Shown here one piece after another: positions 12,748 through 21,296 of a DNA stretch of 64,000 nucleotides. Below the pieces are notes generated by a model, which did no database searches, was not told the DNA's origin, and saw nothing but the letters and a program-made list of their open reading frames with translations. The first letter of the stretch is position 1; each line of letters starts with the position of its first letter. A program made the position numbers and the translations under genes. The stretch comes from Larix kaempferi (taxonomy: Eukaryota; Streptophyta; Pinopsida; Pinales; Pinaceae): positions 1,191,001-1,255,000 of the forward strand of contig BSBM01001666.1 in the NCBI GenBank assembly GCA_027924585.1, given 5' to 3'.

Positions 12748-12759
12748 GCTCTGATACCA
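12748..12759 (-). promoter_or_regulatory. Copia A primer binding site
   Basis: On the minus strand tggtatcagagc directly follows the 5' LTR end. It is the standard plant copia site complementary to the initiator tRNA-Met 3' end. Confidence 0.9.
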
Positions 12760-13311
12760 TGTTAAGATTTAATATGATAAGACAGAAAATAGCAACATTG
12801 CATTCCATTTCACAATAATAGCATATACAGGATCACTGAAGAAACAACAAGCACAACATAAACACAAGAGACAGAGATTTATCCTGGGAAACCCTCATGG
12901 GGTAGAAAACCCAGCAAAGCTTGCTCAATATAGATGACCAACAATATACAAAGATGAAACCCTGAGACATGATCTCCTCCTCCACAATAGCAGACCTCTC
13001 CTCCACAAGTGCGCTATCCTCAAGTGAGTGAGTGTATCAAATGAGGAACACACCTCCTCTATTTATACACTACTCTGATATGTATTTTACACAAGTACAT
13101 GTAGGCTCGTATTTAACCATTTGGTTAAATACCCCATTATAACTGACTGGGCCGACCCCCACATGGTGGGTCTAATAACCCTAGTTACCACACCCAACTC
13201 GGAGGAATAAACATCTCTGGATTTATAGTATAATCACATCGGAGGTATGGAACATCTCCGGAATAAATAATATACAAATATAATATTCTTTGAAGTTACA
13301 ATATTTTAACA
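12760..13311 (-). repeat. Copia A 5' LTR (right end on plus strand)
   Basis: 552 bp, about 98% identical by eye to 6564-7116. A TATA-like tatttata (13060-13067; tataaata on the element strand) lies mid-LTR. The LTR is followed by TSD cttcc. Confidence 0.93.
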
Positions 13312-14110
13312 CTTCCAACCTATCTTCGAGCTCGTTAAAAACAGTAAGATGGTATTTGAGCTTATTTTTTCACTTTTTTCGTGCTCTGGTTGAAACATGA
13401 AAAGTGGTTTGAGCTTAGTTTTTACTTTTTCGTGCTCTAGTTCAAACATGAAAAAGATTTCGAGTGCTTTTGATACCATTATCGTGCTCATTAAAAATTT
13501 GAGTAAAAAGGTGTGTCTAACGAGTATAGGTTTATCACTTTATCCGGCCTCGCTAAACTATTTACGAAAAAGGAACGGTGCCGAGTTTACTTTTTCCTTT
13601 GTCGTACTCAGTCATCAACCATGACAAAGTTGTTCATGGAGTCCTTTTTAAGCTCTTTTTAGACTCCCTAAATAGGAAAATATTACCAAGCGAACTTGAT
13701 GCTTTCACGCTTGTAAAAGCATTTGAATGATCGTCTTTCTGGTGATAGTTTACCCCTTTTTCAGACCAGGAGGCACTAATTACGAAAAAGGTATACTCCA
13801 ACCAACCATGGCTGGAAGAGTCCTCTCCCGCGTTGTTTTACCCTTTTTCGGGCGATGAGGCTAACTTTATGAAAAAGGACCGCTGGAGTCTCCTTTAGTT
13901 CTTTTCAGACTCTCTAAACATGAAATAACGCCGAGTTTTCCTTCTCTGGACTCGTTAAATTTTAAACATTGAAGGGCCCATTATGGGATGAACCCCTCCT
14001 TTCCTAGGTTCGTAAAAAATTTGGGATTGGACTCATCTATGAGATGAGCTATACTGAGCATTTGGTTACCCTCATCAAGCTCGTAAAAAACACATGAGGC
14101 ACTCATCAAT
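13312..14110 (+). repeat. Tandem hairpin array, right half
   Basis: Continuation of the 5275-6563 array beyond copia A, more diverged. Examples of paired arms: ctttttcgtg with catgaaaaag (13425-13456), ctttgtcg with tgacaaag (near 13598-13628), atgctttcac with gtaaaagcat (near 13699-13724), cctttttc with gaaaaagg (twice, near 13758-13792 and 13840-13878), cctcat with atgagg (near 14071-14099). Confidence 0.65.
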
Positions 14111-15205
14111 CACGATGGGGAAAAAAGGAAGATTTTGTGTTATGTCTTAATTACGGCAGTACATAGTCACTCTTGAACATGGCACTCATTTTCATTTGCA
14201 TTCAGTACTTGGATAATCTGTTTGTCCTCGAGTCTTGTCAATTCCATGAGTCGCGTCGCTCCTTTGGATCAGCCAAAGAATGCTTCCACCATCAGTTGCA
14301 TTAGGGGTTGGTATCATTCTCGTCATGTCAATACTGCCAAGTCATGCCATGCCCATGTTCAAGAACACATTCATCACTCATCATTTTTCAGTCAGTACAC
14401 ACGTTTTCATGCCGTTGTTACTTTGAGTCAGTCTCACATGTTATTGTACCATCCGATCCACTCTACACATTTTTTGTCGTGTTTCGTGTCGATTGATGGG
14501 GGATTCATTATGGCCCTCCTTCGACGGATTCATCCTTGTCGACTTCAACTCATCATCCAAGGATTGAATCTAGAAACCACTCAAGTACCTTGGTCCTGCA
14601 TGCCTCAATGGCAGGTCACCTCGCTTTCATCATGAGTTTACATCATCGACTCTTAATTGAAAGATTTCATCTTACGTTCGATGTCAACTCATTTATTCAC
14701 GCTTGATGATATGTACCATGATACCTTGGGAATCATTGACATTAATGGTGATCTCCCTAGCACTTGTTAACGGTTTACATCAATGATCGGTAATCAAGTG
14801 GTTTCTACCATGTTCGACTTCAAGACATTTGTAATCACATGGATAGATTCGTATCATTGCGGGTTCAGCTTGAAGACCCTAGGGAGTCATGTTTTACCCA
14901 GGTTGCGATGGAGTTTGTATTGAGTCATATTACACGGATCCACTTTTGTATTGGTCGTGGTTGTGTTATCATCTCATCATGGATCTACACTTGTGTCTAG
15001 TAGCCATGATTGTGTTCAGTCGATCATTACTCCCATGGATCTGCAATGTATTGATCGACAGCCATGTTGTACTACATATGCGATTGTCAGTTCAGAGTCA
15101 GTTGTACTGCAGCAGCGCCCTTCATCCGACAAGTCTTTTGCCTTTATTTCTATCAAAGCACTTCACCTGTACATCCTTAACAGCTTCATGCTTTGGGGGG
15201 CATTC
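14111..15205 (+). other. 3' internal region of the non-autonomous element with polypurine tract
   Basis: No recognised domain. A 137-codon frame (14222-14635) has no motif I know and is probably chance. The last bases before the 3' LTR, gctttggggggcattc (15190-15205), are a G-rich polypurine-type tract. Confidence 0.6.
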
Positions 15206-16135
15206 TGTTACACCTAAAATCTACTTATCATCAGATTCAGTGTATACATCCCTGAAGTCACCTGGACCAAGTATTTATCTGGGAGGATTTGCACTCAATC
15301 TTGAAAACTTCTGAGAGGTCGTCCCTGGTTTCACACTAGCAACATGCGACGTCGCGGTCTGCTCCACTGCAGGGTGCGACAAGGTTTGTCAATGGGAAAA
15401 AATAGCCTATTCGAGATCCTTCTCGAAACTTGCTCATTTGGGACGTTATCCCTGACCTCCAGGAGAGCTGGTACTCGACCCCTAAACTTTTGGGAAGATC
15501 CCCTGTTTCTCTCCTACCATCTCTCAAGCTACCCTATCCACTTAGTCCTATATAAGTGAGGCTCACTCCCATACCAAAGGGAGGAATGCTATGGTATCTA
15601 CATGCTGGTGAAATCTATCTTAGGAGGAAGACTATGGTATCTACATGCTAGTGAAATCTCTCTTAGAACACCTTCACTCACCTCTTGGAGAATTCATGCT
15701 TCCTTGGAAGGGCTTGGAAATTGGCTTGTGTGGAGAAGGGCTGCCACGTTAAGTCATTGGTTGTAGTTATATATCTCTATCATGTACTCCTCTATTTGCA
15801 GTAACACAAATGCTTTCCACCAATATCGCTCTTACATGTGATGATGTTGTGTTGTTTACCTACTTAACTGTTTACATAGATCTCTTATTGTACAGATGCT
15901 CTTTACTAGTTTCTCTTTTCTGTGTCTTGACAGGTCTTGCAGCTTGGATCTGACGACCGTGGGACGTGGAGCAACATTCAGGAGAAAGGATAGCGAATCA
16001 AAGAGGTAAGACATCTAGCACTTGATCCTTAAGTAGATCTAGGAAACGTGTTTGTAGTCTGTTCTATTTTTTCTAGACTCGCATTGAGCTAGGGAGATCC
16101 AGCTCGCCTTCGGTCTAGTGGATTGTCCGATAACA
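15206..16135 (+). repeat. 3' LTR of the non-autonomous element
   Basis: 930 bp, same ends as 702-1631, followed by TSD taact (16136-16140) and then the continuation of the gypsy 5' LTR. Confidence 0.93.
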
Positions 16136-16140
16136 TAACT

Positions 16141-16357
16141 ATAGAACTGTTAATATGAACTATATAATAGGTTAGTGAGCCAGAAGCTGAAATGCTACTT
16201 TTTGTACATGATGGTATCATAATATAAGACAACTTGTTGCTCCTACCACTAATACTTATATTCATTCTCATATCTTTATGTATGTATGTATGATATTGCA
16301 ACTTGTTATGTATTGTTGTGCTATTGATAACCATATGTAACCCCTTAGATTAAAACA
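16141..16357 (+). repeat. Gypsy 5' LTR, second part
   Basis: Aligns with about 38394-38608 of the 3' LTR (shared actatataataggtt, tttttgtacatgatggt, tctttatgtatgtatgtatg, aaccatatgtaa). It ends ttaaaaca; the interior begins ttggtttcgttt, a motif repeated 24 bp later. No primer tRNA was assigned. Confidence 0.85.
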
Positions 16358-16910
16358 TTGGTTTCGTTTAGATTAAAAAATTGGTTTCGTTTCCGGTAAT
16401 ACTAAACCAAGATAAAATTTGATCACGTCTGCATAAATTGTAAGCAAGAAAGAAATTTGAGAGTGGTGGAATAGAAAGATAACAAATTACATCCAAAACT
16501 ATGCTAGAAGGAACGAGTTGACCATTGCTAATGTGAGAGAGAATTTTTTCACTGAATCACATGAACAATTTATAGAAGTTGTACCTCATGGGATAAGAAG
16601 TTGATCGATTGAATTCATGTGCAAACTCAACCCTCATAATGAATGATTGATAATGCACAAGCTCTACAAAGGAGGATGGAAAAATATGTGTGAGCTTCTT
16701 GAGCAGATAAGTAACGACTACTATGAAGAGAAAGGTATCGAAGAAAGGACTTCAGTCGACAAAATCAAAGCCATATTTTACAATGATTCCATGACTCCTT
16801 TTTGAACAAAATTCAGAGCTTATTGTACAAATTTCTAATTGAAAAGGAGTTGGTCACATAGTTGAACCTTGACCTCCATTGAGCCATGGTTTAATTTAAA
16901 ACTAGGAGCC
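16358..16910 (+). other. Gypsy 5' internal sequence, unassigned
   Basis: Short readable stretches exist (for example 16648-16800, MHKLYKGGWKNMCELLEQ) but no domain is recognised. It may be leader or a decayed insertion. Confidence 0.35.
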
Positions 16911-16911
16911 A

Positions 16912-17080
16912 GCCTAGATCCAAATCCTAGGCTCTATCAAGTGCCGAGAGGGATCAAATCTACCGAGGTGCAAACCTCTCCTCGAAAAGCTTGTTGAGTG
17001 CAATACTTGAGAAGAGGGTTGCACCTCGGTAGATTTGATCCCTCTCGGTGCTTGATAGAGCCTAGGATTTGGATCTAGGT
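16912..17080. repeat. Long fold-back (near-perfect inverted repeat)
   Basis: Arms of about 70 bp (16912-16985 and 17008-17080) around a ~22-bp loop. They match with only a few mismatches: cctagatccaaatcctaggc, then gagagggatcaaatctaccg on the left return as complements on the right. The transcript would form a long hairpin. I saw no clear TSD. Candidates are a fold-back/MITE-type element, an inverted duplication, or a small-RNA precursor. Confidence 0.85.
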
Positions 17081-17254
17081 TGGTTTCAATCGTGGGTGGT
17101 GACAAAAAACTGGATTTTGATCAACATTGTAAGGAACAGGTTAATTTGAAAACGCAGATACATTTACGAGGATTATCACAATGTAAGTAATAAGTATTTA
17201 GGATTGAGTAAATTGTTTAACTGGAAAATAGAGAAAATTCACCTAATTTTTTTT

Positions 17255-17994
17255 TTTATTCTCTTTTTGTCGATCTACGTTTTGTTTTATTTGTTCTTCT
17301 CCTTCTTCTGTCGTCATTTCGTACATTTTGATTTATTTGTTGTTTTGCAAATTGATTTTTTGTGCTCCTCCAATTACTTCAACTTTCTCTCTCGATACAC
17401 TCTTTGTCGATCAACGTTTCGTTTTCTTTGTTCTTCTCCTCCTTCTGCTGTCAATTTGCCTAACTTTTTTTTTTGATTTTCTTTTTGTTGAACTGCGTTT
17501 TGTTTTGTTCGGTATTCTCCTTCTTCTGCCGTCATTTTGTCATTTTGTACATTTTGATTTCTTTGTTGTTCTGTAACTTGATTTCGTTGTTCTTCCAACT
17601 GCTTCAGCTTTCTCTCTCGATACACTCTTTGTCGATCAATGTTTCGTTTTCTTTGTTTCTCTCGTTCTTCTGTTGTCAATTCGTTTAACTTTCTTTCTCG
17701 ATATTGTTTTTGTCGATCTGCATTTCATTTTCTTCGTTCTTCTCGTTCTTCTGTTGTCATTTCATCCAACTTCCTTTTTCGAAATTCTTTTTGTTTTTCT
17801 ACTTTTCGTTTCAAGTCTTCTTCTCGTTCTTTTGTTGTCATTTTGTAAGATTTTCTTCCTTGATATGTTTTACGATGTTCGAGGTTTTGTATTTTTGGTT
17901 CTTCGCATGTTTGTCTCATAGCATCTTCCACATGCAGATCTTTCATTTCTAGTTTAGACTCTATGTCAAAAAAATCAAACATTAACATACACAC
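17255..17994 (-). pseudogene. Lys/Arg/Glu-rich tandem-repeat protein relic
   Basis: On the minus strand a frame starting MCMLMFDFFDIESKLEMKDL runs leftwards with few stops through about six units of ~27 residues. Typical parts are MTTEEREERRK and RNIDRQRVYRERKLK. One internal stop falls at about 17725 and another near 17374; a further unit (EMTTEEGEEQ...) follows to ~17255. The composition is charged and alpha-helical, likely coiled coil. Repeats of this style occur at the N-terminus of some plant Helitron-type proteins, but no helicase or Rep domain is visible here, so that link is only a possibility. The T-rich plus-strand ORFs across this region are its shadow. Confidence 0.55.
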
Positions 17995-18240
17995 TGAAAT
18001 TTATGCATCGATGAAATCCACACTAAGATTTATGCATCGAAGAAATGTACACTGAAATCAATGCATCCATGGTATAACAGCTACACTAAAATTATGCAAT
18101 AAAAAAACCCGATGCACTGAAATCTATGCGTCCATACACTGAAATCAATGTGTCCACAGAATAACATCTACCCTGAAAAATATGCAATTAAAAACCCCAT
18201 ACATTGAAATCTATGCAAGTATAAAACTCACTTTACATGA
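17995..18240. repeat. Degenerate tandem repeat upstream of the charged ORF
   Basis: About seven units of 35-40 bp around acactgaaatctatgcatcc. They lie immediately 5' of the minus-strand repeat ORF. Confidence 0.6.
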
Positions 18241-18284
18241 TAATGAAATTCAATATATTTACGAAATTCTATATTTAAAAAAAA

Positions 18285-18362
18285 AAGTAGATGACTGGGA
18301 GGATTGAACCTTGGACCTCACACCCATTATCCCAACACCCTTACCACTATACCACATGTAGT
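18285..18362 (-). mobile_element. tRNA-derived SINE-like element
   Basis: On the minus strand there is an A-box-like tggtatagtggtaag and, about 35 bp on, a B box ggttcaatcc. These match RNA polymerase III internal promoter consensus sequences. The unit then runs into a T-tract (about ten T), a pol III terminator. The acceptor stem and anticodon arm do not form a proper tRNA, so a SINE head or tRNA pseudogene fits better than a functional tRNA. No TSD was identified. Confidence 0.6.
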
Positions 18363-19911
18363 TCTTATTATACATTGTAAAGAACTTATATACTTATATG
18401 TAAATATTAATATATATTTTAATTTAAATTTAAATTAAATGTTAATTTAATTTTAAATATAATTTCATGTAGTTGAAAATAGAACAATTTAAACATTGTT
18501 TTTTAAATATAATTTCATGTAGTTAAAAATAGAACAATTTAAACATTGTTTTTTATTTTTTTAACATAGTAAAATAAGAATTCAATAGTTTTTTTTTTTC
18601 AACATAGTTATTTTTAATATTAAATATAGACTAATATCGTTTACCATATAGATTATAAATTTGTTTAAAGATAATCATTTTGTATAATCTTACATCCTGA
18701 GATTTATTTGTTTGCTTATTTTCTCTTAAATATGGTCCTCTTGCATAATCCTTTTCCATTATCTTTTTGCATTGAAGAAAATTATAAGTGTTAAAAATCA
18801 ATTACATTCTTGATACTATTTGACCAATGAAATGTACTCATAGGAGATATGTTAGTTTGAATAAATGTGTCTTCTAATGTCCAACATCTAGATAAAGTTT
18901 GCCTTGACATTTAATATAAATTATTGATGTTTTAAAAACTATTAATATTTATGAAATATTAAAGAAATGTGAAACTAATTTCTAACCCTTGCAATTTATC
19001 ACTTTTCATTGAAGACAATCGTGTGGGGCAGGGTTGTATTTACAATTTTTAAATTATTATTTATTTTAAATAATTTTTTAAACTTTCAATTTAAAAAATA
19101 TATTTTGATTTTTCATGAGAGGGGTATTTGTAGCATAGTGTGATAATATGTTGCCATTTAAAAAACATATTTTGATTTATAATCTATATGGTAAACGATA
19201 TCATTATTAACATGTGACGTTCGACGTTTTAATTTTAATATTAAATATAAATTTATGTTAAAATTTAATATAAATTCGTTCGTATGCATGGCGCGATCTT
19301 ACAGTATATTAATGAGTCTGTTGTTGTGCGTATAATGTTTACTCCTTAGTCCGTTCCTTCTTCAAGCGGTTTCTCTCTGAAATATAGGTCTAACTGTTGC
19401 CTGAAATGCAATTGTAAGGCAAGATTCGAGGCCTTACAAAAATGTGGGCGATCAATAAGCGTCCAGCCTGCCAGGAAATTGCAAGGCGAGATTCCAGGCA
19501 GGCTGAACATTTCAGTGATGCAGTAAATACTCCTCACTATATATTGTCATATCGATAAAGGCTTTAAAGTACAGTTCAAATTGTTTAGGAAGTAATATGC
19601 ACCCATTAACTTTAATGTTGTTGTTGGTGGCAAGTGAAGATTTACAGAAATGATATGCAGACCTGAGATTTACATCTATTTTGGTTCTTAATGAAACGTG
19701 TGAAGTAAAAAAGAAAAAAACTGAATGATCTGACGTCTTCTGTAGCTTCGATTTACATTTATTTTGACTCTTAATGAAACGTATGAATTTTATTAAAAAA
19801 ACATATGCGTTTGAGATATCAATCTATCGGTGTGACTTTTTTCAATGTGGAGATACCTATCGAGCCAACCAAATTTTGGGCCATCCTTAGATCGTCGACT
19901 CTTGATCCCTC
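18363..19911. other. AT-rich non-coding stretch with a 50-bp tandem duplication and an inverted-repeat pair
   Basis: A 50-bp segment starting ttttaaatataatttcatgt is duplicated in tandem (18451-18550). A perfect 27-bp inverted repeat, with core atcgtttaccatatagatta, lies at 18634-18660 and 19175-19201, about 514 bp apart. A short hairpin (cagcctgcc/ggcaggctg) lies near 19465-19505. No coding sequence is recognised. Confidence 0.6.
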
Positions 19912-20300
19912 TCGGCAGCTCGCGGAGGGGAGGTCTACGGAGGGGAGGGCAGCTCGCGGAGGGGCAGCTCGCGGAGGGGAGGTCTGCGGAGGGGAGGGTA
20001 GCTCGCGGAGGGGAGGTATGCAGGAGGGGAGGGAGGCTGAGAGGGGAGAAGGAGAAGGAGGGAAGTCTGGGGGAGCTGCGTGGAGGAGCTGGGAGGGGAG
20101 GATGCAGGAGGGGAGGGGAGGGCAGCTCGCGGAGGGGAGGAGAGGGGAGGAGCTACGTGGAGCAGGAGAGGGGAGGAGCTCCTGCGTGGAGGAGCTTGGA
20201 GGGCTGCATGGAGCAGGAGAGGGAAGGTATGAGAAGGAGGGAGGAGCTCGCGCAGGAGGCTGCGTGGAGGGCTTGCATGGAGGAGGAGAGGAGAGGGTCT
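19912..20300. repeat. Purine-rich ggagggg/gctcgcggag minisatellite
   Basis: Strongly strand-asymmetric repeat of gctcgcggaggggag-like units, almost all purine on the plus strand. Its lack of stops creates long overlapping frames on both strands (up to 196 codons), which I regard as artefacts. It has triplex or slippage potential. Confidence 0.8.
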
Positions 20301-20423
20301 GTGTTGGTTGCACTCTCTTTGGTTTGGTGTATTATATAGCTTTTGTTTACGAAACTACACGTCTTTTCATTAATTTTAATTATTGGTCGACATAATTATT
20401 AATTTTATAATGATTTTTTATGA

Positions 20424-20558
20424 TCGACAATATCGACAAACAATCGACTCACAACATCTCTCTCATAATAACACACAATATCGACAAACAATTGACTCAC
20501 AACATATCCCCCATACTAACAACCGACAATATCGAAAAACACTCGACTCACAACATCT
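20424..20558. repeat. Three-copy direct repeat
   Basis: Three units of about 49 bp sharing caatatcgacaaacaatcga and ctcacaacat, just upstream of copia B. Confidence 0.7.
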
Positions 20559-20636
20559 GAGCTGTAGAGCGCCTCTCGGCGCAACAAAAGCAAAAATATT
20601 GGGATCGCTTTGTCTATGAATGTGAGTTGGAATATT

Positions 20637-21284
20637 TGTTGAAATATTGTAACTTCAAAGAATATTATATTTTTACTTTATTATTTCGGAGATGTTTCAT
20701 TCCTCCGTGAAGATCTTATTGTATGTCCGGAGATGTTTCATTCCTCCGTGAAGATCTTATTGTATATCCGGAGATGTTTATTCCTCCGTCGGATTGTGGT
20801 AACTTGGGTTATTAGACGTCCCTAGTGGGGGTCGGCCCTGTATGTGTTATGTGGGTCAAAGGGTTGTTAGACCACCCTAGTGGGGTCAGCCCAGTCATTT
20901 GTAGTGGGGTGTTTAACCCAGTGGTAAAGTTGGGGTCGGCCTAGTTAATATAAAGTACAAGTCGGAGATGTGTATAAATAGAGGAGGTGTGTTCCTCATT
21001 ATACACACACTTCCCTCACTCAGAATGTAGCGCACTTGTGGAGGAGAGGTCTGCTATGGTGGAGGAGGAGATCATGTCTTTGGTTTGCATCTTTGTATAT
21101 TGCTGGTCATCTATATTGAGGAAGCTTTGCTGGGTTTTCTACCCCATGAGGGTTTCCCAGGATAAATCTGTGTCTCTTGTGTTGATGCTGTGCTTGTTGT
21201 TTCTTCAGTGATCCTGTATATGCTATTATTGTGAAATGGAATGTAATGATGCTATTTTATGTCTTATCATATTAAATATTAACA
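20637..21284 (+). repeat. Copia B 5' LTR
   Basis: Begins tgttgaaatattgtaac and ends aatattaaca. A TATA box tataaata lies at 20973-20980, followed by gaggaggtgtgttcctca. The same core is conserved in copy A, supporting it as the promoter. Confidence 0.93.
20973..20980 (+). promoter_or_regulatory. TATA box in copia B LTR
   Basis: tataaata, conserved in all four LTRs of copies A and B (26898-26905 in the B 3' LTR; 6864-6871 and 13060-13067 reversed in A). Confidence 0.65.
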
Positions 21285-21296
21285 TGGTATCAGAGC
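21285..21296 (+). promoter_or_regulatory. Copia B primer binding site
   Basis: tggtatcagagc directly follows the 5' LTR, matching the initiator tRNA-Met site typical of plant copia elements. Confidence 0.9.

Larger units (their letters stand above)
6564..13311 (-). mobile_element. Defective Ty1/copia element, copy A
   Basis: Minus-oriented element of 6.75 kb with LTRs of 553 bp (6564-7116) and 552 bp (12760-13311). The TSD is cttcc (6559-6563 and 13312-13316). A tRNA-Met-type primer site (12748-12759) lies inside the right LTR and a polypurine tract inside the left one. The only coding relic is the end of RT plus RNase H (8829-9850). Gag, protease, integrase and most of RT are missing and replaced by about 2.9 kb of apparently non-coding sequence. 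Copy B (20637-27209) has the same layout, so the deletion predates both copies. LTRs differ by about 2%, so this is a recent insertion. Confidence 0.93.
702..16135 (+). mobile_element. Large non-autonomous LTR retrotransposon (LARD-like) with gag/protease-type ORF only
   Basis: The boundaries are exact: both LTRs are 930 bp, begin tgttacacc and end in taaca, with TSD taact (697-701 and 16136-16140). Removing the nested copia A leaves an element of about 8.7 kb. The interior holds a 2.1-kb leader, one ORF with two zinc knuckles and an aspartic-protease domain, a long array of hairpin-forming repeats, and about 1.1 kb of apparently non-coding sequence before a G-rich polypurine tract. No RT, RNase H or integrase remnant is visible, so pol would have to come from another element. 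By eye the two LTRs differ at about 5% of positions. Confidence 0.9.

Noticed and set aside
14222-14635. 137-codon frame in the 3' region of the non-autonomous element
   Set aside because: No motif, no homologous frame in another copy here, and position just before the polypurine tract; listed only as unassigned sequence.
17204-17952. Several Phe/Leu-rich plus-strand frames resembling membrane proteins
   Set aside because: They are the complement of the Lys/Arg/Glu-rich minus-strand repeat ORF.
18285-18362. Functional tRNA gene
   Set aside because: A and B boxes are present but no acceptor-stem pairing or plausible anticodon arm; SINE or tRNA pseudogene is a better fit.
19805-20395. 196- and 164-codon frames
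   Set aside because: Products of the purine-rich ggagggg repeat, Gly/Arg/Glu-rich on one strand and Pro/Ser-rich on the other; low complexity and no homology recognisable.
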